Source: Marivivens sp. (GTDB taxonomy: Bacteria; Pseudomonadota; Alphaproteobacteria; Rhodobacterales; Rhodobacteraceae). From it: 64,000 nt of DNA. The stretch spans positions 1-64,000 of the forward strand of contig JAHEBU010000002.1 of the NCBI GenBank assembly GCA_024642115.1. Direction: 5' to 3'. Shown here piece after piece: positions 1 to 9,535 of the stretch. The notes under the pieces were generated by a model. It saw only the letters and a program-made list of their open reading frames with translations. It was not told the DNA's origin and searched no databases. How positions within the stretch are numbered: the first letter of the stretch is position 1; every line of letters begins with the position of its first letter. The translations under genes were made by a program, and so were the position numbers.

Positions 1-47
1 CCTTTGCCTTCGGAGGGCAACGCTCTATCCAGCTGAGCTATGGGTGC
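1..47 (-). tRNA. tRNA-Arg (anticodon CCG), 3' end cut by the window edge
   Basis: Read on the minus strand, position 47 opens a seven-base acceptor half (GCACCCA), then TA, a D-arm with GCTC/GAGC stems and the anticodon arm TTGCC-CTCCGAA-GGCAA. The loop places CCG at 34-36, which reads the arginine codon CGG. The T-arm and the 3' acceptor half lie outside the window, so the gene is partial only because of the cut. Confidence 0.9.
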
Positions 48-64
48 GCCTTGCGCGGTCTATA

Positions 65-85
65 GCGGCCCGGATCACGGGCCGC
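65..85. terminator. Hairpin between sufS and tRNA-Arg
   Basis: GCGGCCC at 65-71 and GGGCCGC at 79-85 form a perfect 7-bp stem around a 7-nt loop. It sits 22 nt past the sufS stop, where a terminator for the minus-strand suf operon would be expected. No clear T-run follows on the minus strand, so termination is inferred from position and fold only. Confidence 0.4.
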
Positions 86-107
86 AACGCAAAATGTCGG
101 ATCGGGC

Positions 108-1327
<1,220 letters not shown>

Positions 1328-1328
<1 letters not shown>

Positions 1329-1921
1329 CAGCTTGCTCCTCCGGTCGCACCGACACCGATCAGCGCCAGAATGGTGGCCACTCCGAACAACAGTCCAACC
1401 AGCGTCAGGGCTAGAACCCCCGCCGCCTTGGCCAGACTTTTGTAGCCGTGCAGCACGTTTACGAAATTGACGAGACACCACAGCAGGGCCACAGCCCCCG
1501 CCAACCCTGCCGTGGCGGTGAGCGAAGGCGCGATGGCCACCACGACCGCCAGAACTGTTCGGACCGCTATGCCCATAGCCCCGAACCATGTGATGAGCGC
1601 GATGGCCGCCGGAAACGTGCCCGTGCCCCCCAAAGCCTGTCCAGTGAAAAAGATCGAAAAGACCAGCATCACCAACAACGACCCCACGATGACCGTATAG
1701 GTCAGCGGCGAAACCTCGACCGCTCCGTCAGACGGCGGCGGCATCGGCAGGACCAGCTGGGTGATCGCCAGCATCAGGACCGAGGCGACCGCCACCAGCG
1801 CCAGCGCCATCCATAAGACATCGCGCCCGTGCCGCTGCGCCACGATCCAGGTGGCAACGTCTGAGGGGCTGACGAGCGTCATCCCGACAAGCCGCATCAA
1901 GGCGGGCAGATCAAGCGGCAT
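1328..1921 (-). CDS. YIP1-family integral membrane protein
   Basis: A 197-aa, very hydrophobic protein with about five predicted membrane segments (roughly residues 38-60, 73-92, 98-118, 122-150 and 165-190). It resembles bacterial YIP1-family proteins, whose function is unknown. It overlaps the upstream membrane-protein gene by 11 nt and its TGA shares one base with the sufS start codon, so it is almost certainly translated as part of the suf operon. The sequence does not show whether it has any role in Fe-S assembly. Confidence 0.8.
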
Positions 1922-2417
1922 TGGCCGGCCTTTCCGCTTCTCGCAGGGTTTGCACCCAGATCAGGCCAAAGGCGATCAGCCAGCCCGCGCCGACAATGGC
2001 CGTAATTGGGGCGGCCCCAAGAAATCCCTGCAACAGTCCGTAAAACAGCAACAGCGGCGCAGTCGCCAGCAGCGTCCAGAACAGCGCCAGCCGCGCGCCG
2101 TACCACGACCCCTGCCCGCCCAGGACCCGCGCAATCACATGACTGAGCGCCGCAATCGCGTAGAACACCAACGGCATGAGCAGAACCCACACAAAGAACG
2201 TCGTGCCCATAAGCATGTCGAAATCTGCCGACCCGTCGGTCGCCCTGCTGGTCATGGACATCAACCGCAGGCGCGGCATCTGGGCTATGAACACCAACAG
2301 ACATCCCGCCATGAGATAGGCAATCGCCTTGTCCTCGCGCTGCCCCATGTCAAGCAGGCGGCGCATCACCCGGCGCGGTTCGCGCCAGGTGCGCAGGATG
2401 TTGAGCGTGACCGCCAT
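1911..2417 (-). CDS. Second YIP1-like membrane protein in the suf operon
   Basis: A 168-aa protein with a polar N-terminus rich in Arg (about residues 9-30) and then four hydrophobic stretches (about 32-48, 72-92, 108-130 and 138-157). The layout matches YIP1-family proteins and the neighbouring gene, with which it overlaps by 11 nt, so the two may form a heteromeric membrane unit. Its start shares one base with the sufD stop, which indicates translational coupling. Function is unknown. Confidence 0.72.
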   Translation of the reverse strand: MAVTLNILRTWREPRRVMRRLLDMGQREDKAIAYLMAGCLLVFIAQMPRLRLMSMTSRATDGSADFDMLMGTTFFVWVLLMPLVFYAIAALSHVIARVLGGQGSWYGARLALFWTLLATAPLLLFYGLLQGFLGAAPITAIVGAGWLIAFGLIWVQTLREAERPANAA

Positions 2418-3703
2418 CAGCGGCGCCGGCCGAGCCAGCCTTCAAGCCGGTCGCGCAAATCCTCGGCCAGCGCCGGATCCTCGATTTCATCCAGCGCCTC
2501 GGCCAGAAAGGCCAGCGTCAAAAGGTCGGTCGCCGCCTTGCGCGGGATCCCCCGCGATTGCAGGTAGAACAGCGCCGTCTCGTCAATCGCCCCGCTGGTG
2601 GACCCGTGCGAACAGGCCACGTCATCGGCATAGATTTCCAGTTCGGGCTTGGCCAGAAACTGGCTGTCGTCGTCCAGAAGCAGGGACTGGCTGATCTGGT
2701 AGCCGTCGGTCTTTTGTGCGCCGGGCTTGACCAGGATCTTGCCCTGAAACACGCCGGTCGCGCCGTTGCGCAGGACCTTCTTGAACACCTGCCGGCTTTC
2801 GCAGCCGACCGCATCATGGGTGATGAACACAGTGTCATCGTGCAGGAAATCATCGCCATCCCCGACACAAGCCCCGGCCACATGGGCCACGGAATCGTCG
2901 CCGGTCAGTTCGATCACACATTCATTCCGGGTGAGCCGACCGTTGACGGTCAGGGTGAACGACTTGAACGTGCTTTCAGTCCCCAGCCTTGCGAAACAAT
3001 GGGTTACGGCGCGACGTTGATGGTCGCGGCCTTGCGCGCGGACATGGTGAAACGCCCCACGGTCGGCGATGTCGACCTCAAGCACCTTGGAAAACCGCGC
3101 CGCTGCCGGGCCGTTTTCCAGCAGCGTGACCTCGGCCCCAGCTTCGACCCGGACTAGGTTGTGAAGCATCGCATCAGATGTTTCGGACTGGTGCAGATAG
3201 ATCAGATTGACCGGGCGGGCGACCTTGGCGGTGGCGCGGATGACCACGCCTTGGGTGGCGAATGCGGTGTTGAGCGCGGCCAGCGACCGGTCAACCGGCT
3301 TTTGCCCCCGCGCCTCAAGAACGCCATACAAGTCCTTGGCCCAATGGATATCTTTGGACATGGCCGAGGACAGGAATTCAACCTCAAGCCCGGTTTCCGA
3401 CAGGTCGTCGGACGCCGCCGGATCGAACACACCATCGACAAAGACGATTCTGATGCGATCCACCGCACCAAAGATCGGCGTCTCGTCCGTGGCCAGAACA
3501 GCGGCGGCGGGAGCCTCGGGCGCAGTCAGGGCGGCAGGATCAGTATAGCGCCAATATTCATCGCGCCGCGTCGGCAGGCCCATGCTGGCAACCCGGCCCA
3601 AGGCCGCCTGCCGCGCCTCTGTCGCCCAATCGGCCCCGGCAGGCAGCGTCAGTCCCGCCAACCGCGCCTCGGTCACATCGGATTTGAGTTTCGGCAGCGC
3701 CAT
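2417..3703 (-). CDS. sufD: Fe-S cluster scaffold subunit SufD
   Basis: A SufB/SufD-family protein that forms the SufBC2D scaffold with SufB and the SufC ATPase. The 428-aa product has the mostly beta-helical core of the family and a C-terminus with the conserved features AKPELEIYADDVACSHG and ALFYLQSRGI. The conserved histidine of the CSHG stretch is present. Its start codon lies against the sufC stop at 3703, and order and overlaps support co-transcription with sufB and sufC. It is slightly shorter than SufB, as usual. Confidence 0.95.
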   Translation of the reverse strand: MALPKLKSDVTEARLAGLTLPAGADWATEARQAALGRVASMGLPTRRDEYWRYTDPAALTAPEAPAAAVLATDETPIFGAVDRIRIVFVDGVFDPAASDDLSETGLEVEFLSSAMSKDIHWAKDLYGVLEARGQKPVDRSLAALNTAFATQGVVIRATAKVARPVNLIYLHQSETSDAMLHNLVRVEAGAEVTLLENGPAAARFSKVLEVDIADRGAFHHVRAQGRDHQRRAVTHCFARLGTESTFKSFTLTVNGRLTRNECVIELTGDDSVAHVAGACVGDGDDFLHDDTVFITHDAVGCESRQVFKKVLRNGATGVFQGKILVKPGAQKTDGYQISQSLLLDDDSQFLAKPELEIYADDVACSHGSTSGAIDETALFYLQSRGIPRKAATDLLTLAFLAEALDEIEDPALAEDLRDRLEGWLGRRR

Positions 3704-4458
3704 CAGGCCGTCTCCGCCAGAATGTCGGCATAGCCGTTGTTTTCGACCTCAAGCGCCAACTCTGGCCCACCAGTCTTGATGATCTGTCCGTTGGCCATGA
3801 TGTGCACGACGTCGGGGGCAATATGATCCAGCAGGCGCTGGTAGTGCGTGATGACAAGGAACGACCGCCCCTCGGACCGCAGGGCGTTGACGCCTTCGGC
3901 CACCAGCTTCATCGCGTCCACGTCCAGCCCGGAATCGGTTTCGTCCAGAATGCACATCTTGGGCTCAAGCATCGCCATCTGAAGGATTTCATTGCGCTTT
4001 TTCTCGCCGCCCGAAAATCCGACATTGACCGGACGCTTGAGCATATCGGCGTCGATCTTGAGCGTCTTGGCCTTGGCACGAACCTCTTTGAGGAACTCGG
4101 CGGCCGACATTTCCTCCTGCCCGCGCGATTTGCGCTGTGCGTTCACGGCCGTGCGCAGGAACGTCATGTTACCCACACCGGGGATTTCGACGGGATATTG
4201 AAAGGCCAGGAACAGACCGGCAGCGGCGCGTTCTTCGGGTTCCATCGCCAGCAGGTCCACACCGTCCAGCGTGGCGGTGCCACCCGTCACCTCGTACCCG
4301 TCCTTGCCCGACAGGACATAGGACAGGGTCGATTTGCCAGACCCGTTCGGCCCCATGATCGCATGCACCTGACCTGCTCCGATGGACAGATCGACGCCTT
4401 TGAGGATCTGCTTGTCCTCGGCTTCAAGTTTGACCCGCAGGCCTTTGATTTCCAACAT
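3703..4458 (-). CDS. sufC: Fe-S assembly ATPase SufC
   Basis: A cytosolic ABC-type ATPase that drives conformational change in the SufBCD scaffold. The 251-aa protein has Walker A GPNGSGKST at 36-44, the signature FSGGEKKR near 148-155 and Walker B leading into CILDETDSGLD near 169-179. The FSGGEKKR signature is characteristic of SufC rather than of transporter ATPases. It starts 33 nt after the FkbM-like gene and runs into sufD. The start ATG at 4458 follows an AAAGGAGAACGAC ribosome-binding stretch. Confidence 0.97.
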   Translation of the reverse strand: MLEIKGLRVKLEAEDKQILKGVDLSIGAGQVHAIMGPNGSGKSTLSYVLSGKDGYEVTGGTATLDGVDLLAMEPEERAAAGLFLAFQYPVEIPGVGNMTFLRTAVNAQRKSRGQEEMSAAEFLKEVRAKAKTLKIDADMLKRPVNVGFSGGEKKRNEILQMAMLEPKMCILDETDSGLDVDAMKLVAEGVNALRSEGRSFLVITHYQRLLDHIAPDVVHIMANGQIIKTGGPELALEVENNGYADILAETA

Positions 4459-4491
4459 GTCGTTCTCCTTTCCGGCAGATGGCTGCCGGTC

Positions 4492-5436
4492 TTATTCTGC
4501 TGTGGCCTTGGCCTTTTTTCGGTCTTCCTTGGACATTGGCGGGCCCGCAATTTCGGGCGGCAACCGGTCCACGTATTTCTTGGCCGACCCTTTCGGGACA
4601 GCCCCGCGTTCGGCCAACTGATCCAGACAAAAGGCCACCAGATCATGGCTGTGAAACACGGAATCGGCGGCAAGTGCGAGGCACTTGATCTGATCGACAC
4701 TCAGCGTCTCCGGTTCTTCGAGATTGCGGATATAGACCGCGTCCCCATCCAGAAGCTGGCTGTAGGCCGCCTTGTTGGTGAACCGGGATTTCTGGCTCGA
4801 CGGCAGGGCGACGGATTTGGGCGCGATGAACTTGTGCAGGACAAAGCCCATGCCACGCAGATAGGTGTCCACGTCCGCCCACATCGGTTCATCCTGATAC
4901 ATCCGGTAGAACCGCACTTCGGGGATGATGACCATGGCGTCGGCAAGCACATTTTGCGCGCCCTTGAGGATGTCCAACTCGGCCCCCTGCACGTCCATCT
5001 TGATCAGGTCAAGTGTCGGGAAATCCTTGATCTTGTCCAGCGCGACCAAGGTGATCGGAACCTCGGTAATGGGTCGTTTCACCCAGAACCCCTTGCCCAG
5101 ATAGCGGGCGGCGGGCGCGTGGAACTTGAAGATCGACGACAGCGTCCCGATCGCGTGGCTGTAGAACGTCGCCTTGCCGGGCTTGCCCACCGCATCGGGA
5201 TAGCAGGTGGCATTGGCGGGCATGGCGGCCTGCATTGCCTTGAACGCCTCTGGATCGGGTTCGAACCCCGACACATGGGCGGCCCCCAGTTTCATCAGCA
5301 TGTCGTAGGGTGCGCCGGAATTGGCCAGCCGTGCCCCCACATCGGCAATCTGCATCGGGCGGCCAAGTGCCAGCAGGTCGATCAGAAACTCGGCACGGGC
5401 GCGCGGGCCATTTCGCTGGACAGTTTCATCTTTCAT
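4492..5436 (-). CDS. FkbM-family SAM-dependent methyltransferase inside the suf operon (1)
   Basis: A 314-aa class I methyltransferase-like protein of the FkbM type. A variant SAM-binding region is visible at IADVGAR (about 31-37) and FEPDPEAF, and the family's characteristic acidic turn reads LDLIKMDVQGAELDILKGA. The C-terminal third is a divergent extension ending in a lysine-rich tail (KEDRKKAKATAE). It overlaps the upstream FkbM gene by 4 nt and precedes sufC by 33 nt. The substrate is unknown; FkbM enzymes methylate hydroxyls of small molecules, glycans or lipids. Its place among suf genes is unexplained. Confidence 0.85.
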   Translation of the reverse strand: MKDETVQRNGPRARAEFLIDLLALGRPMQIADVGARLANSGAPYDMLMKLGAAHVSGFEPDPEAFKAMQAAMPANATCYPDAVGKPGKATFYSHAIGTLSSIFKFHAPAARYLGKGFWVKRPITEVPITLVALDKIKDFPTLDLIKMDVQGAELDILKGAQNVLADAMVIIPEVRFYRMYQDEPMWADVDTYLRGMGFVLHKFIAPKSVALPSSQKSRFTNKAAYSQLLDGDAVYIRNLEEPETLSVDQIKCLALAADSVFHSHDLVAFCLDQLAERGAVPKGSAKKYVDRLPPEIAGPPMSKEDRKKAKATAE

Positions 5437-6221
5437 GCGCTTGCCCTTTCAGTCGGAACCACCAGATGATTGCCGTTTGACTTGCTTCGGCGGTCGGTCC
5501 GGATGGACTGGTATCTGTGCCCGGTCATCCAGTCTGCAAACGCCGTCGCATTTGCGTCGTCCACCTCGATCAGGATCGTAGGTCGGGTGCGGGCGATGGT
5601 TTGCTCCAATCCCGAAAGCACTTTCATTTCCATGCCTTCCACGTCGATCTTGATCAGATCGGGGGATTCATTGGAAAACAGGTCATCGCCCCGGACGACG
5701 CGCAAGTCGCCTTGGCCTTCGCGCATCTTGGTCGCGCCCAGATTGCGGTCGTGTCGCCGCATGCCGAACCCGTCCGCGGCCATATCCGACAGCCCCAAAC
5801 CCAGATGGGTCAAATCAACGATCCCGGTCAGCCGGTTGATGACGATGTTCCCGACAAGCGGCGCCATGGCCAGCGGATTAGGCTCGATCACGACCACCCG
5901 TGCCGCCTGCATCACACCAGCAAAAAATAGCGTGTGATTTCCGATATTCGATCCAATATCAATGACATGCGCGCCAGATTTCACGTGGTCTTTCAGCGCC
6001 TCAAGCTCGTTTATCTCATAAAAATCGCCCCGCCGGATCGCGCCCTGGATCGGATCGCGGCGCATGTTGAGGCAGACCGACAGGCCATACTGCGGCAAAT
6101 GCACTACCTCGAACGGCGGAAACGCGACCGGATGCCCATCTGACAACGCTGCGCGTGCCGCGTCGATGTCGAAATAGCTCGCGTCGGTCAGTTCCGGTTT
6201 GGGCAGGCGCATCTTGTTCAT
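5433..6221 (-). CDS. FkbM-family SAM-dependent methyltransferase inside the suf operon (2)
   Basis: A 262-aa methyltransferase with a clear SAM motif VIDIGSNIGNHTLFF near residues 90-104, an acidic VVIEPNP strand end, and the FkbM signature DLIKIDVEGMEMKVLSGLE. It starts 6 nt after the sufB stop and ends in a 4-nt ATGA overlap with the second FkbM-like gene. The pair shares only the general fold and key motifs, so it is not a recent tandem duplication. The target molecule is unknown. A role linked to Fe-S biogenesis is only an inference from operon position. Confidence 0.87.
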   Translation of the reverse strand: MNKMRLPKPELTDASYFDIDAARAALSDGHPVAFPPFEVVHLPQYGLSVCLNMRRDPIQGAIRRGDFYEINELEALKDHVKSGAHVIDIGSNIGNHTLFFAGVMQAARVVVIEPNPLAMAPLVGNIVINRLTGIVDLTHLGLGLSDMAADGFGMRRHDRNLGATKMREGQGDLRVVRGDDLFSNESPDLIKIDVEGMEMKVLSGLEQTIARTRPTILIEVDDANATAFADWMTGHRYQSIRTDRRSKSNGNHLVVPTERASA

Positions 6222-6227
6222 GCGGGG

Positions 6228-7736
6228 TTACCCCACCGACCCTTCAAGGCTGATGGCGACAAGCTGCTGCGCCTCCATGGCGAATTCCATCGGCAGGGCT
6301 TGCAGAACGTCTTTGCAGAACCCGTTGACGACCAGCGCCACCGCCTCCTCTTCGTCCATCCCGCGCGACCGGCAATAGAAAAGTTGATCCTCGTCCACCT
6401 TTGACGTGGTCGCCTCGTGTTCCACCCGGGACGAATTGTTGCGCACCTCGATGTAGGGCACCGTATGCGCCCCGCATTTGTCGCCGATCAGCAGGCTGTC
6501 GCACTGGGTAAAGTTGCGGCTGTCCTTGGCCTTGGGATGCATCGACACCAGCCCGCGATAGGTGTTCTGGGCGCGGCCTGCCGATATCCCCTTTGACACG
6601 ATCCGGCTTTTGGTCCGCTTGCCCAGATGGACCATCTTTGTCCCGGTGTCAGCCTGCTGGTAGTTGTTGGCGATGGCGATCGAATAGAATTCGCCTTGGC
6701 TATCGTCGCCGCGCAGGATGCAGGACGGGTATTTCCATGTGACGGCAGACCCGGTTTCGACCTGCGTCCACATCACCTTTGCCCGGTCGCCCCGGCAGTC
6801 GGCCCGCTTGGTGACAAAGTTGTAGATGCCGCCCACCCCGTTTTCATCGCCGGGATACCAGTTCTGGACGGTGGAATATTTCACCTCGGCATCTTCTTCG
6901 ATGATGATCTCGACCACGGCGGCGTGCAGTTGGGCAATGTCGCGCTTGGGCGCGGTGCAGCCTTCTAGGTAGGACACATAGGACCCCTTGTCGGCGATGA
7001 TCAGCGTCCGCTCGAATTGCCCGGTATTTTCGGCGTTGATCCGGAAATAGGTGGACAGTTCCATCGGGCAGCGGACCCCCGGGGGGACATAGACAAAGGA
7101 ACCGTCGGAAAAGACAGCAGAGTTCAGCGTGGCATAGAAATTGTCGGACGCCGGCACGACGGTTCCGAGGTATTTCTTGACCAGTTCTGGATGTTCTCGG
7201 ATCGCCTCTGAAATCGAACAAAAGATGACACCGGCCTTTTTCAATTCGGCCTGAAACGTGGTCCCGACGGACACGGAGTCAAAAACCGCATCCACTGCCA
7301 CGCGCCGCTCGCCTTCGGGCACTTCGACACCGGCGAGGATCAGTTGCTCCTTAAGCGGAATGCCCAGTTTCTTGTAGGTTTCCAGCAGCTTGGGGTCCAC
7401 ATCGTCCAGCGACTTGGGCTTTTCGGCCATGCTTTTGGGCCGGGCGTAGTAATAGATGTTCTGAAAGTCGATCTCGGGATAATGCACCATCGCCCATTTC
7501 GGCTCGGTCATCTTTCCCCACCGTTCGAACGCGGACAGGCGCCAGTCGGTCATCCACTCGGGTTCTTCGTTCTTGGCCGAAATCAGGCGGACGATGTCGG
7601 GGTTCACGCCGATCGGGGCGTAATCCATCTCGATCTCGGTATTCCAGCCGTATTTGTATTTGCCCGACAGCTTGGCCACGGCATCCACGGTGTCCTGATC
7701 GACTCCGTCTTTCACGTCCACATCCAAAACAGCCAT
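6228..7736 (-). CDS. sufB: Fe-S cluster scaffold subunit SufB
   Basis: The main scaffold subunit of the SufBC2D complex, on which nascent clusters are built. The 502-aa length is typical of alphaproteobacterial SufB. Recognisable blocks include [12 protein letters not shown] near the N-terminus, [12 protein letters not shown], and [22 protein letters not shown] followed by [18 protein letters not shown] near the C-terminus, which carry the conserved cysteines and glutamate of the family. It lies 12 nt downstream of the cysteine desulfurase gene and heads the structural part of the operon. Confidence 0.97.
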   Translation of the reverse strand: MAVLDVDVKDGVDQDTVDAVAKLSGKYKYGWNTEIEMDYAPIGVNPDIVRLISAKNEEPEWMTDWRLSAFERWGKMTEPKWAMVHYPEIDFQNIYYYARPKSMAEKPKSLDDVDPKLLETYKKLGIPLKEQLILAGVEVPEGERRVAVDAVFDSVSVGTTFQAELKKAGVIFCSISEAIREHPELVKKYLGTVVPASDNFYATLNSAVFSDGSFVYVPPGVRCPMELSTYFRINAENTGQFERTLIIADKGSYVSYLEGCTAPKRDIAQLHAAVVEIIIEEDAEVKYSTVQNWYPGDENGVGGIYNFVTKRADCRGDRAKVMWTQVETGSAVTWKYPSCILRGDDSQGEFYSIAIANNYQQADTGTKMVHLGKRTKSRIVSKGISAGRAQNTYRGLVSMHPKAKDSRNFTQCDSLLIGDKCGAHTVPYIEVRNNSSRVEHEATTSKVDEDQLFYCRSRGMDEEEAVALVVNGFCKDVLQALPMEFAMEAQQLVAISLEGSVG

Positions 7737-7748
7737 CGTTCCGTCCTC

Positions 7749-8792
7749 TCATGCCACGCGACTGCGCAGCGTCTTTCGTTTGTTCAGCCAGGCCTGCGCG
7801 AACCGCAAAACCTGATCTTCGGTCGTATCGAGCCCCAGTGACACCCGGATCGCACTGGCGGCGGCCTCAGCATCAAATCCCATCGCCCGCAGCACGCGGC
7901 TCGACTTGACCTTGCCGCTGGAACAGGCAGATCCGGCCGATACGGCAAATCCAGCAAGATCCATCGCCATCACCTGCGTCTCGCCCTTCCAGCCGGGCGT
8001 CACGAAGGTGGTGACATTGGGCAGGCGCGGCCCCCTATTCCCTACAAAAATAGTTTCCGGAGCTTCAGCCTCAATGGCCTCTTCTAGAATATTTCTAAGT
8101 TTGGCAACCGCATCCCATCGACCTGCATCCAGATCGGCCTGTGCGGCAGCGGCGGCGGCGCCAAATCCAGCGATACCGATCACATTCTCGGTCCCTGATC
8201 GGCGACCCATTTCCTGCCCGCCCCCCTTGATCTGGGCTGCGACGTCGGTGCCCTGCGGAAAGACCAACGCGCCAACGCCCTTTGGCCCGCCGATCTTGTG
8301 CGCTGATATGAACACCATGCCGACCCCGGCCCAGTTGAACGCAAAGGGTCGCTTGCCAAAACCTTGGGTAATGTCGCTGACGGCCAGCCCCTCTGGCAGG
8401 GTCTGCACAACGCCTGTTTCCGAATTGGCCCATTGCAAGGTGGACCGCACCGGATCGGTGACCGTAACCTGCCCCTGATCGTCCACGGCCAACACCGGGT
8501 CGATCCAGGACCAGACGGCGTCATGTTCGATATCTGCGCCGACCAGTCCACGCCCGCCCAATGCCAGCGCCGCCGCCTCGGTCGAACCTGACGTGAACAC
8601 CACATCGGCACCAACCGCGCCCACGGCCTCTGCCACCAGCGCGCGTGCCCGCTCAACAATGGATTTGGCCGCGCGGCCTTCGGAATGAACGCTCGACGGA
8701 TTGCCCACCGCATCCATGGCAGAAATCATCGCAGCCCGAGCCTCAGCCCGCAAAGGCGTCGTCGCTGCATGATCCAGATAGACCCGGCTCAT
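7749..8792 (-). CDS. IscS/NifS-like (group I-type) cysteine desulfurase
   Basis: A second PLP-dependent cysteine desulfurase, 347 aa. It begins MSRVYLDHAATTP, carries the PLP lysine K166 in SAHKIGGPKG, the RSGTEN motif near 198-203 and the catalytic C290 in SAGSACSSGK. It is shorter than E. coli IscS (about 404 aa), as NifS-like group I enzymes of this clade often are. The upstream in-frame codons are excluded because ATG at 8792 is preceded by AAGGTGAACGG. A low-GC stretch near 8030-8100 holds a palindrome resembling the one upstream of iscR. SufS at the operon end is a second desulfurase of a different type. Confidence 0.92.
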   Translation of the reverse strand: MSRVYLDHAATTPLRAEARAAMISAMDAVGNPSSVHSEGRAAKSIVERARALVAEAVGAVGADVVFTSGSTEAAALALGGRGLVGADIEHDAVWSWIDPVLAVDDQGQVTVTDPVRSTLQWANSETGVVQTLPEGLAVSDITQGFGKRPFAFNWAGVGMVFISAHKIGGPKGVGALVFPQGTDVAAQIKGGGQEMGRRSGTENVIGIAGFGAAAAAAQADLDAGRWDAVAKLRNILEEAIEAEAPETIFVGNRGPRLPNVTTFVTPGWKGETQVMAMDLAGFAVSAGSACSSGKVKSSRVLRAMGFDAEAAASAIRVSLGLDTTEDQVLRFAQAWLNKRKTLRSRVA

Positions 8793-8793
8793 C

Positions 8794-8827
8794 CGTTCAC
8801 CTTGCCATAACAACTCCCGCCGGAGGC
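8794..8827 (-). repeat. Intergenic repeat copy A, at the 5' edge of the cysteine desulfurase gene
   Basis: This 34-nt stretch is identical to the reverse complement of 15627-15660. On the minus strand it reads from GCCTCCGGCGGGAG to GGCAAGGTGAACG and ends 1 nt before the start codon at 8792, so its AAGGTGA end can serve as the ribosome-binding site. Flanking sequence (8828-8860) contains further GC-rich inverted repeats. I associate similar GCCTCCGGCGGGAG elements with Rhodobacterales genomes from memory, unverified. Confidence 0.75.
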
Positions 8828-8898
8828 AACGCCTGAGCCGCCCCAAGGCGGCGAGGCAAAAGGCGTGCAGCGCAGCCGCTCCACTGGATCACCCCTTC

Positions 8899-9357
8899 TC
8901 ATTCGTCCACCACCTCGAACAGGGCCGGAACCGCGGGACACGGGGCCAGCCCATTGTCCACCACGTCCGACAGGCGGGCCTGATGCAGGAACACATAGAC
9001 ATGGGCACTCAGCCCCTCCCACAACCGGTTGGTCAGGGACTGGGCCCGTGACCCCGAGGCAGCGCCAGATGCCCCTGCACCCTTGTGCATGGCACTCACT
9101 GTTTCATCCACGGCCCCCAGAATTTCGGACACCCGGATTTCGGACGCGGGACGCGACAAACGGTATCCGCCCCCCGGTCCGCGAACGGAATCGACCAGAT
9201 CGGCGCGCCGCAATTTGACGAACAACTGCTCCAGATAGGGCAGGCTGATATCCTGACGCTTGGAAATCTCGCCCAGGCTGACCAATGCGCCGGTCGGTTG
9301 CAGGGCCAGATCGGCCAGCGCAACCATGGCATATCGCCCTTTCGTGCTGAGTTTCAT
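8899..9357 (-). CDS. iscR: Rrf2-family Fe-S regulator IscR (single-cysteine Rhodobacter type)
   Basis: A 152-aa winged-helix Rrf2 regulator that senses Fe-S or iron status and controls the suf operon it heads. The N-terminal helix-turn-helix is clear (MKLSTKGRYAMVALADLAL, then SLPYLEQLFVKLR and the wing GPGGGYRLSR). Classical IscR has three cluster-ligating cysteines near residues 92-104; this protein has one cysteine only, C140, close to its C-terminus. Single-cysteine IscR proteins that still bind a cluster are known from Rhodobacter sphaeroides. ATG at 9357 is chosen over upstream codons because the family begins MKLSTKGRYA. Confidence 0.92.
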   Translation of the reverse strand: MKLSTKGRYAMVALADLALQPTGALVSLGEISKRQDISLPYLEQLFVKLRRADLVDSVRGPGGGYRLSRPASEIRVSEILGAVDETVSAMHKGAGASGAASGSRAQSLTNRLWEGLSAHVYVFLHQARLSDVVDNGLAPCPAVPALFEVVDE

Positions 9358-9461
9358 GCCTCGCCCCCACCTGCCGCCCAAAGCTTGGGCGCAATTCCAT
9401 TGACGCCGTGCGACGCCCTGATTACTTCGGTCAAAGCCGCTCGGCCGATATTGGCCCGAGT

Positions 9462-9476
9462 TTAGAATCCTTCTAA
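9462..9476. promoter_or_regulatory. Perfect palindrome TTAGAA-TCC-TTCTAA, probable IscR/iron-responsive operator
   Basis: A 15-nt perfect inverted repeat (6-nt arms, 3-nt centre) about 105 nt upstream of the iscR start and about 60 nt upstream of the divergent hydrolase gene. It resembles the iron-responsive 'Iron-Rhodo-box' reported before Rhodobacterales suf genes, which IscR is thought to bind. Position and symmetry support an operator; binding itself is inferred. Confidence 0.6.
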
Positions 9477-9535
9477 GGTGCCTGAGAGTTTTCGTCAAGA
9501 ATAGCGCTCACGCCCCGCAGACAACAGGGACGACA

